Shown: positions 55,070 through 64,000 of the stretch, piece by piece
Layout: each line of letters starts with the position of its first letter
Position numbering within the stretch: position 1 is the stretch's first letter
From: Calliopum simillimum
Taxonomy: Eukaryota; Arthropoda; Insecta; Diptera; Lauxaniidae
Assembly: GCA_951812925.1 (NCBI GenBank)
Contig: OX638370.1
Location: 103,864,897-103,928,896 of the forward strand
Direction: 5' to 3'
Length of the DNA stretch: 64,000 nucleotides
Made by a program: the position numbers and the translations under genes
The notes under the pieces: model-generated
Told to the model about the DNA's origin: nothing
What the model saw: only the letters and a program-made list of their open reading frames with translations
Database searches by the model: none

Positions 55070-57616
55070 CACCCAATACAGAAATAATCTCTGGAACGAC
55101 TCTTCTACTGTAGCGTAAGATATATGCCATTGAAATTTGTTCAATATGAAGACGTAAGCTAACTTCATAAGCCTTGCTACGAATAAATATTTTAGAAACT
55201 ACATGGCAGTCTGAAATTAAATACTCGACAATTCCCCACAAGTTTCTTATTCAGAAGATCGTTTTTAGGAATTTCTGATTCAACTTATACAAAGCGTTTC
55301 ATAGAATTCTGTCCATAGATTGCTCTATCGTTTTTAAATCCACTTTCTGAAAGTTCATCGAACAAGTGTTCTTCCTCAATACTACAACTAGGTAACTCCT
55401 ATTTTCTAGTTTTGAGATAATTCAATTCGAAGATTTTTAAATATTTGAATTTACACTGATGTTAAGCTTTTCTGGTTTTGTTTTTTCTTAAAATTTCACA
55501 ATGGTTCCACCTTAGAGTATTGGAACAAATTGTGCAATAAGCTATGATAAGTACAATATCAAATCCCAAAAATGATAATTTAGGAGTTAAAAAGAACAAA
55601 AAAAAAAAAAACTAGTAAAGGTCTTACCTTTCGTCTAACCAAACATCAAATACTGCAGTATTTTAAAATTTGGCTTGAACGGCAGGTGCTACGACCTCTG
55701 GTCCGAATTCATATGGCTTCTGCTCAGAGCTTGCATCTACTGTTTTTACTGCCTGAGTGAAATTAAGTTGGATTGTCTCAAAAAATGTTTTCAGTATAGC
55801 ACTTTTAAGCTTTTGCTTATATGGGATGTACCACGCCCTCTTGTTCGAGTTCGCCTAATTTTTGCTCAGAGATTGTAATTAAAGTTCTTATTGTCTGAGT
55901 CAGCGTTGCCAGTTGGTTACATTTTATACATTTTGCGTAACTTTTTGGCCTCACGTAAGTAAAATTTGTATTTTGGCCATTTTTTTTAACTTTTTAGGTT
56001 TTTCTCAATTTATATTAATGTTTTTTTTTTTTAAATTTTGTTGCACTGAAAAAAAGAAATTTCGGTATGGCACTGCCATAAACTATACAATAAAAAGACA
56101 TTAGTAAAATATAATGTGACAGTGATTACGATCTCCCCTACCTTTTGGCCATTTAAACCTTGTACCAGGCACCGAATCATGTGAGTTTTATACTAAGTTT
56201 TCGCCGGAAATTTAGCTGTGACGTGATTTATAAATCTAGTCGTTAAATCCTATCCGTTTCCACCGACCGAAAGAGATTTATTATTGTTCATATATTGATA
56301 TGTATTAATGCTGGTTTTCCTTTTCTTCTTAATACTAAATCTTCGATGTGCTTCGTTTTTAATTACATTTAATGCCAATTCTTCAAGTAAATGGGTGCCA
56401 TTTCGTCGAAAATCGTAAAAATGTTAAGCCTGGATGAGATTTATACGCAGATTCAAAATAAATCACGACAGAAACCAACTTAATTTTTGTATGGTAGATT
56501 ATGTTATAAACTAAATCTCGAAACAGCCATAAATCACCTCTTAAAATTTGCGATAGAAACGTAGTATTATTTTATTGATATTTCTCATGGCCAATTAAAT
56601 ATATGTATTTCAGTAGGTTGAGGTGATAAGCTCAAATCGAAGCTCAGCTATGCATTGAATTTATTTGGAGTTGTTGTTTTAGACTTTTTGAAAAGTCACT
56701 GCATAATAAAATATATCCCGAACAAATTTCGGTGAAATTTTTTGAAATACAATTGAAATTGAAAATTGTTCCATTTATTTAGAAAAAATTAATCAAAATG
56801 TAACTTTTTATCAAAAAATGTATCTTTTTAGCAGCAAAAATGTTACTTTCTCAAAAAAGCCCTGGCAACTAGGTTGTTGAATTTTCTTCAAAAACGCTTT
56901 CTGTACACACGTAGCATTTTGAAACACTTGCTTTTATCGGAGGTGCCACGCTCTATTGTCTCAGTTCGTCTAGTTTTTGCTAAGACCTTGCGTTTAGTAT
57001 TCATGTGTATTTTAGTTGCGTTGTCGTGAAAAATACTCCTTGTCCAGTTTAATCTTGGCTACAATTTTGTTTTAACAGTTTGACAAAATATGGAACGGTT
57101 TGCTAGATAGAATCAAAAATGATATAATTTTTCGACATTTTTGTGATTTTGGGGCCCAAAATGCAAATTTTGTATAACACTTTTTTTGTTTTAGCCTACA
57201 GCAAAAACTTTGTCAAAGACAAAAAACAAAATCTCGAACGGTGTACGAAGTATAGCCGAAAAAGCTTTAAAAAACCAGTTTGAGCCCAATTTTTGAAGAA
57301 TCATAAAATCCGAACTGGATCCAAACTAGCAAAATCCAAAAATTTGTTTTGCTAGGAACATTATGGACTTTCAGAAACAGCAATCAGAAGGTTGTTTGAA
57401 TTTTTCGTGTAGTACTGTGCTATTTAACCTGTTTGAAAGTAAAAAAGAAACAAAAGCAAAAATTTGATGCAGTCTTAAGTATGTATAAAGTACTATAAAA
57501 TCGTACCTGGAGCCCAGATAGAGGTTTTCTAGTTACATCAAGTCCTTTCAGGAACATTACTCAAAAAGTTGTTTTGATTTTTCATGTTGCACTGTTTAAT
57601 ACGCAAGTGCATAATA
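55070..57616. other. Gene-free stretch with three diverged interspersed repeats
   Basis: Three related pieces of about 70-90 bp lie near 55683, 55823 and 56939. Each has a CTC-T-GTCCGA-TTC core, then TTTTTGCTCAGAGCTTG-like sequence and a TTGTCTGAGT-like tail in the first two. No gene is recognised. Confidence 0.4.
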
Positions 57617-57618
57617 TA

Positions 57619-58540
57619 GGGGAGAGTCACCGGTTATGAGACACCTTCGGGTATGAGACAGTCGATTTTTTCTATGATGCCAAACTAATATTGCCAATCT
57701 GACTACTGTCGAACTGTCCTCTTGATATGATCAAGTTTTTAAGCCAACACCGAAGTGAAAAGATTTATTGCTTGTTTAAGTTATACACCTCAGGTCGCAA
57801 CTCTACTGTAAAAAGTTTTTTATGATCTGTTTCAAAGTGTTATATTTTGGATTTAATCAACTGGAAATGGTCATGCGTTAGCGTTTAGTGTTTTATATCT
57901 ACTTTGCGATACGATTTGGGTTTGTGCAAATATAAATGGTTAAAACATTCTTTTTTGGCTTTTCTTAAAAGGTGTCATGTATCCGGATATGAGACACATC
58001 ATCCGGGTATGAGACACTTTTTTTTTTGAACCCAAATCGTGTGCAACTGTGAAATATCGAAATTTATGTAATGTTTCATGTGTTAACGTACAGTTATGGT
58101 GTTTTTATTTCGAATTTTTTAATTTAAATTGCATTTTTATAGGTGTCTCATACCCGAATACAAAATTTGTAACGATATGGACATTTTCTTTCGAACCAAA
58201 GTCTAGTGCAACTATCAAATATCAATATTAATGTAACGAAAAATGAATGAAAGTTTGTGCTAGCACACAGTCATGGGGTTTTTATTTCATATTTTCTGAT
58301 TTTCATTGCATTTCTAGGTGTCTCATACCCGGATACAAATTTTAAATTGCTAAAAAAAAGTACTTAGCAAATTGGCCATAACTTTTGAATGTGATGAAAT
58401 AACTTTCTACGTCTTTGAAAAGAAAGTTGTGTGCATTTTTTACCATTTGAACGATATATAAAACACCTGAAACGGTTTGACCATTAAAAAGTTATGGCTC
58501 AAAAACAAAACCCGTCTCATACACGGATACATTCCCTTAC
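57619..58540. mobile_element. Pogo/Tigger-like element 1, with TATGAGACAC repeats
   Basis: TA flanks both ends (57617-57618, 58541-58542). The left end GGGGAGAGTCACCGGTTATG and, inverted, the right end GTAAGGGAATGTATCCGTGT are related. Inside, a motif near GGTATGAGACAC occurs forward at about 57633, 57649, 57979 and 58003 and inverted (GTGTCTCATACCCGGATAC) at about 58143, 58317 and 58512. No transposase remains. Superfamily by analogy with the next element. Confidence 0.65.
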
Positions 58541-58695
58541 TATTCTAGTATTTTATGCATAATTAACTAAAAAATTTAGTTATTGTATCCGTCAATAGTC
58601 TGGATGAATTAATATCATGTTTTGGTAACAAATAACGCAATGTGCGGCATTCGAGACCTAATCAAATTCTTCACATTCTAAAAAAAAAAATTGTA

Positions 58696-59579
58696 GGGTA
58701 AGGGAGGGAAATATGGACTACGTGGGTAATATGGACCACACGGATATTTCCCACTGCATACATAGGATTTACCGTTATTCATGTTCAAACTTAGCACTAA
58801 TACCTAAAGCTTATAATAGGGCGATTTTAGCGTTCGGTGAAGTCGCATGTTTCTGTAAAGTTGATTTTTCTAAAAAAAAGATCAGTGATAATTTTTTTCT
58901 AGTGTGTATATTCCATTATTTCACTTTAAAGACATCGCGTTTTTATATAAATGGTTAATTATATAAAGTCAGTGAATACCATTTATAATTTATTAGCACA
59001 AATAAGTTCATTAACCAAAAGAGTTTTTGATAAAAAACCATTTATTTCAGCAACACGTGCTGTGGGTAATATGGACCACCACAGAAAAAAGCCTCAAAAA
59101 CAAATGCATTTATCATCTTTTTCAGATGGGGAATCTAGTTGCAGTTCTCATGACGAGTCTGATGGTCGTTATATGTAATTCGTTAACTACAAAGGAAAAA
59201 ATGATAAAAAATGCATATAATGTAATACCCTTTAGTCAGAAGATCGGCGTGGCGAATTTTGGGTTGAATATGTAATCTGACGTTCTTGGAGTCATAAAAA
59301 ATGTTCCGAATGTGGAAGTGACATTTTTTATGCAACTTCAGTACCAAATGGACTATATGGTCCATATTACACTACACTTTTGTTTTATCTTCATTTTGCG
59401 TATTTTCAGTTTCTTCATTTTTTTTCTTTATCTTGATGAGATATTTATCTAAAAGTGAAGCAGAATAAAGGTAAATTGTTTCCTTAACTGAATGACATAA
59501 AATTAATCGTTTTGTTTTATGTATTTTGGGTTTTATTTAAAAAAGGAAGATGGGTGGTCCATATTTCCCCCCCTTACCC
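58696..59579. mobile_element. Pogo/Tigger-like element 2, with ATATGGACCAC repeats
   Basis: TA flanks both ends (58694-58695, 59580-59581). The left end GGGTAAGGGAGGGAAATATG and, inverted, the right end GGGTAAGGGGGGGAAATATG are nearly identical. ATATGGACCAC-type motifs occur forward at about 58720, 58733 and 59071, and inverted at about 59358 and 59554. A short frame (58951-59178) includes HRKKPQKQMHLSSFSDGESS, resembling the acidic Ser-rich tail after the catalytic domain in pogo-type transposases. Most of the protein is deleted. Confidence 0.7.
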
Positions 59580-59581
59580 TA

Positions 59582-60949
59582 CTAATTAGCTAACAGAAAC
59601 CGAAGTTTTGATATTTTTCTGAACCCTTCTTTTTGATCTTATCAACACGAAAATCGCAACGATTTTGTAACAAGTTCCATAGGTCAAAAAACCGGTTCGG
59701 TTCTAAATAAAAAAATACGTGTCTAATTAAATCGAATAACGTACCATGCCAAAAAGTTTCAGCGCAATATATGATGGCCGACTTGAAAGTTTCTTCACGT
59801 AGAATATATTTGTCATATGTGAAAAGCAGACCCAGAGTCACTGTTTATCACTATTCGCATATTCTTAAAAAGTCAGTCAGGTCAATGTGAGTTTTTTAAA
59901 AAATGATTTTTTTTCTAAAAGACAATATCTAAAGGCAAAAAGTAAATATCAAAGAAAAAAAAAAATAAATAAAGAATAAAAAACATTTCCTGAAAATTCC
60001 AGTTTTTTTGCACAAAAAAAAATCATCAGCACAAAACAAGTCAGTGAGCGTTCTGAAGAAGTTTCTTTTTTTTTGTAATTTTTCTCGCACTTAAACTCTC
60101 GCTCGTGTAATCGTATCACATTTCAATTCGACACCCCTAATTGCATGTTTTCTCACTGTGATTTTGATTTAAATTCAATATCCGAAGGGACGAAAGCAAC
60201 AACAACAACATATGCTAAACCAAAATTGCCACGTGTGCTGTTTCTTTTAACACATAACTTCCGAAATTTATTGCAGGTCCTTGCAAACAGGGATGATTTT
60301 TTTTTCGTTTTGTGTATTAAATTTGATGACGCACTAAATGATTCAAATTGATGTACTAATGATGAACTTGATTTAGATATGAAGTGTTATTGTTTAAAAA
60401 ATGATATAAAATTGCTAATTGAAAGCTCAAATGGTCACCGGAATAGAAATAAAATCCCTAAAACATACCATTAGCTGAAGTGGAGCCACTAATCCTTAAT
60501 GTGAGAAACAATATGTATATAACAAGATGAGAGAAATCTTCAATCTTAAAGGTTTAAATTTTATCATGCTTGATCAATGTATGTGCATTAGGAACGTTTG
60601 TGCCAAGTCTAATTCATATGCATCGGCATGCCATCTGGTAGTTGGAAACCTCACAGACATTTCCTGTGAATTCGCATAAGCCACGGATATTATCCCAAGA
60701 TGACTTTTCAAGTTTAACTTTACTCCCCACAATATCTAAATGTATCGCTGTGTTGTTTCTGAAATTATTAAATAGTTTCGTTTTTAATATCCTTTTGAAT
60801 GTTTTGTATTACTGCTATCCTGGTAAAATACTCCAGTATTATGTTCTTATTTGTTCATCATTCATTGTTTTCATTTTGCAGAATGGTTCCGGTCCAATGC
60901 AATGCTTTTTGTCACCGATTAATTTGCCATTTCGTTGACCTTAGAAATG
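59582..60949. other. Gene-free stretch
   Basis: No gene recognised. ACAAC runs at about 60198-60209 and poly-A tracts. Nothing else seen. Confidence 0.4.
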
Positions 60950-61351
60950 CTTTCTATTAGTGATGAGCAAAATTAGTCTTGGTCTTGCGTCTTGTTCTTG
61001 GTCTTGGTAATTTTGCGATAATCGTCAAGACCAAGACTGCTTTTCAGTCTTGGTAATTTATAGTTAAAAGTTGTTTCACGCCCGTTTCGAAGATAAAATC
61101 TTCTCTTAATTTCAATTTTCGCATCTTAAAAACCCAAATGCTTTGGAAAAATATGGTTTTGAAACTTTGAATACTCAATATCTCTAGAAATTTTTTCAAG
61201 ACCAAGACCGAGACCAAGACTTAATGAGCAAGATCAAGACCGAGACCAAGACTCAATATCAAAACCAAGACCAAGACTCAATGTGCAAGAACAAGACCAA
61301 GACCAAGACTGCTATTGTCTTGGTCTTGGTTTGCTCATCAGTACTTTCTAT
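60950..61351. mobile_element. hAT-type MITE built from CAAGAC hexamers, perfect 8-bp duplication
   Basis: The element is 60958-61343. The left end TAGTGATGAGCAAA and the inverted right end TACTGATGAGCAAA form the TIR (one mismatch); CTTTCTAT is directly repeated at 60950-60957 and 61344-61351. Long stretches consist of GGTCTT/AAGACC hexamers: GTCTTGGTCTTG near both ends and a CAAGACC(A/G)AGAC array at 61199-61310, so large parts can pair with each other. No ORF. Confidence 0.9.
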
Positions 61352-61740
61352 GCCTGTATAATCTGGAATTCAGGAAAACAAGAAAAGATACTCCAAACTA
61401 GTTTGCAGCTTTACTGATGACAATTTCAAAGAAATATTTCGCGTTATTGTTTTGGTATCCTAAAAAGTTTTGGCGTTCATTTGTTGACATAAAAGTTGAA
61501 GAATGGAATTTCTTGTAATGATTCTTGTTCAAGAAAGCCTACAGTATTAGTTAACGGTCATGAACACGGGAGTTTTTTCGATGTACCATTATCAACAATA
61601 GGGCCTATTTATTAGACCATTTTTACTTCATTTTGAAGTAAAACAATAAAATTATGGGAAATTCTTTGCATTAGGACACATAGCGCCATATTCTTCTGAT
61701 GTTACTACTTGGGTAAATATCCGAAAAATTTACCAAAACA
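61352..61740. other. Gene-free stretch
   Basis: AT-rich; nothing recognised. Confidence 0.4.
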
Positions 61741-62300
61741 TGCGGAGAATGATAAAATGTCGTAAAAAAAACTACGGAGAATGATGAAATGGAGAATGAT
61801 GAGATGTTGCAAATACAGTAATATCACAATGAAAATTACCATTCTTTTAAAAAAGTTGAAACTGGTGGATAGCCACTGTAATTGTTTATTGTTTTACCTA
61901 TATAAAGTAATATAAAAAAAACTTGCGAGGAGAATGATGTCGCAGAACGCAAGTCTTTACAAAATTTTTAAACTTTTTTTTAAAAAAAAAAACCCACGAA
62001 CACTCAATGTCAAAAAACCAAAAGTGACTAAGCTGAAAATACACTGAATCTTAAAAAAATTACACTTAGAAAAACAAAAAGTGAGCGGAGATAGTCTAAA
62101 TATAGGGACCAACTTTTCTGGTTGTCAATTCTATTTAAAAAAAATTTTTCGAAAAGTTAAAATAGAAAAACATTAGCTAAAATATATATACAAACAATGT
62201 CGCATAAGTTTTTTTTAGAAAATAACGTAATAACGTATTGTAATATGCGGGCAAATTAAGTGCACTAAGAAGCGGATAGGGACAGGACGGAGAATGACTT
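61741..62300 (+). repeat. Scattered GGAGAATGATG motif cluster
   Basis: GCGGAGAATGATAAAATG (61742), ACGGAGAATGATGAAATG (61775), TGGAGAATGATGAGATG (61791), GAGGAGAATGATGTCGC (about 61928) and ACGGAGAATGACTTTG (about 62289) recur over 560 bp. The arrangement resembles the repeated motifs of the two pogo/Tigger-like elements, but no terminal repeats were found. Confidence 0.5.
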
Positions 62301-64000
62301 TGTATCACTTTATTTTATAGTTTCATAGTAAAGTATTAAAAATTTTTTTTTAAACAATTCGTATAGAAGCTGTGGTTAAGTATTCTGCCGTCCTAAGGAA
62401 GAATGCCGTAACTCCAATAAATTTTTACTTTTGTAAAATGAGTTTTTGTGTTTATGTTTAGTGTATAGCTGGGAGAAACGACAAAAGTCGTAGTTGTTTT
62501 TATAGGGAAAATGAAGGTATAATGCAACCTGTTCTTGTGGGTTGACGGACAGAACCGAGATGACCCAAAAAACGCCGTAAACTTATTTTTTTTGGAAAAT
62601 TGGAGCATCAGGACATTGGTACCTTTTTTGGAGAATCACTCGTTTCGTAAAATAAGCAAAACCAAAACCTCAAATCAAAGGCGATTTCATACGTTTCATG
62701 CATTATCGAATCGAATATGTCGAAACTTTGATTCAACTGACAATGATGGGCTTGAGTACAACAACATGCAGGAAGTTAACACTTTTGACAATGAGTTCAA
62801 TTCGTGTCTGATTGCATCCCAGGTATTTTTAGTAGCCACTTTGCATTCGATATTTGATTGCACTCACCAGGCACGGCTTCAGTGCGATAGATGATGATGC
62901 TCTGCCATTGCCTGAGACCGACCGAAATCGAATTCCAAAATGAATCGCGAAACTTTTGCACGTAGATTTCATTTCGCAAAACGAGTTGGAATTTCGATTT
63001 GTAATAAAACGTTCGTGACAGACAGACAGACGGACAGACTGACGGGTAGTTGGGAATACGAAACACAAGTGCGATTCTGTAACGTAGCGGAGAGTGCATA
63101 GGGGAGAGGTTGGCTGGCTGACTTGTGTATCTGGCGCAGATAGTCGTTACTCGTATGTTTTATTTTCATGGTGTTGTTGAGCTGCCAGCCTATACGCTTT
63201 TGTTGTTTTTATTTGGCAATTTGCCATTTTGCACGATGCGGCACAGCGTTGCGTTGCGATGCGGCCTCTTCTTCTTCTTCGTCGTTGATTGCTAAACGGG
63301 ATGGGGCGAAACGGTGCTACCATGTTTAGTGATGCCTTGCATTATTAAGCCCCATCGTAGTCATCGTCGTCGTTGTTTCATGGCGTGCGATGCCGTGTGA
63401 TGGTGATGCAAAATGTGGCGTTCACATGAACGGCGGCTGGCTAGGGCTCAGGGTTTGCGTGCAGGTCGAGGTTGCTACCTGTCTCACTGGCTGGCTGTCT
63501 GACAATGTTCTGCCGTCAGTTGCGTTTTGTGTACTGGACAGAGGATGTCCATGTCCTTCCGCCTTCATGCACTGTTTGTTGTATCACTCTGATTGTTGGT
63601 AGTTTTTTTGTTTCTCATGGTGTTTGTTGTTTTTTGATTTTGTTGCTTTGAAGGTTCGGATGCGTTCGTTGTGGTGCCGCTGGCATTCGGTGGGTATCCA
63701 ACCGCAGCTACGCATTGTGGGCGGAACTCACTCATAAGAGGAAAAGCAACAACAACAAAATCATGTTCCTGCCGCCGGGGAAATCAATTTTGAAGCTGAT
63801 CAAATACCGAATTCGTGAGCTGAGGTCGAGTGAAATTCGCCAATTGGTGTGAATCTCTAAATTTTCGGGGGTGTTCGTTCGTTGTTGCATCGCTGGTCGC
63901 TTTGAAGATTTTAATTGCATTTCATGCATAGATGGGAGTATTTTAGACAGTGCACACATGTCAACAACATAAACGTACATACATACATACATATGTACAT
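62301..64000. other. Gene-free end of window, GC-richer from about 62900
   Basis: No coding exon can be supported. A GACA run lies at about 63018-63034, CTT runs at about 63268-63280, and CATA/TACA at the window end. From about 62900 the composition (CG words, GTCGTCG, GCGGC) resembles the 8-10 kb leader-like region, so it may be regulatory or leader sequence of a neighbouring gene. Confidence 0.35.

Noticed and set aside
62535..62894. 119-codon frame
   Set aside because: No family resemblance, no splice or promoter context; the frame crosses a change in composition and is likely chance.

Overview
The window looks like nuclear DNA of a higher (cyclorrhaphan) fly outside Drosophila. It is AT-rich, has short GT-AG introns beside very long ones, and carries fly-type CA, AAC, TACAT and CAG microsatellites together with many degraded jockey-type LINEs, mariner elements and small inverted-repeat transposons. 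Nothing bacterial or viral is seen. The species cannot be fixed from sequence alone.

One real protein-coding gene is visible, on the + strand: an orthologue of the Polycomb-group gene Suppressor of zeste 2, Su(z)2. Five coding exons (30062-30266, 31761-31890, 31962-32162, 32251-32506, 33200-37009) join in frame to 1533 residues: an N-terminal C3HC4 RING finger, a RAWUL ubiquitin-like fold, and a very long disordered basic, Ser/Thr/Pro-rich tail. A splice acceptor at 29920-29921 just upstream of the ATG shows that there is at least one upstream 5' untranslated exon. The best promoter candidate is a TATA-less Inr+DPE pair at 8196-8229, which would make the first intron about 20 kb. A strong splice donor lies 2 bases after the stop codon, so a spliced 3' UTR is likely; acceptor-like sites are seen at 45113-45159 and 47530.

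Region by region: 1-8 kb is gene-poor and holds a small palindromic MITE and a hAT element with a large inverted repeat nested in it. 8-10 kb is the promoter and leader-like region. 10-30 kb is probably the first intron, packed with an 890-bp terminal-inverted-repeat (TIR) element, jockey and other LINE fragments, a dead mariner, and small TIR elements. 30-37 kb is Su(z)2. 37-62 kb is dense in transposons: two more copies of the 890-bp family, four copies of a 222-bp TA-targeting MITE (one of them in Su(z)2 intron 4), an internally deleted mariner, two pogo/Tigger-like elements with element-specific repeated motifs, and a hAT element made mostly of CAAGAC hexamers. 62-64 kb is more GC-rich and may be regulatory or leader sequence of a neighbouring gene, but no coding exon can be supported.

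The most unusual signal is the 890-bp family (10082-10972, 40931-41820, 51943-52831). It has CCCAAG-type TIRs and 2-bp target duplications that differ between copies (AA, GC, AC). Its interior has three units about 206 bp apart carrying tRNA-like 3' modules, and one nearly complete type II (Leu/Ser-like) tRNA-like block that runs into a T tract like a Pol III terminator. Related tRNA-like blocks occur in at least two other places (44051-44155, 51071-51145), one of them inside a different TIR element.
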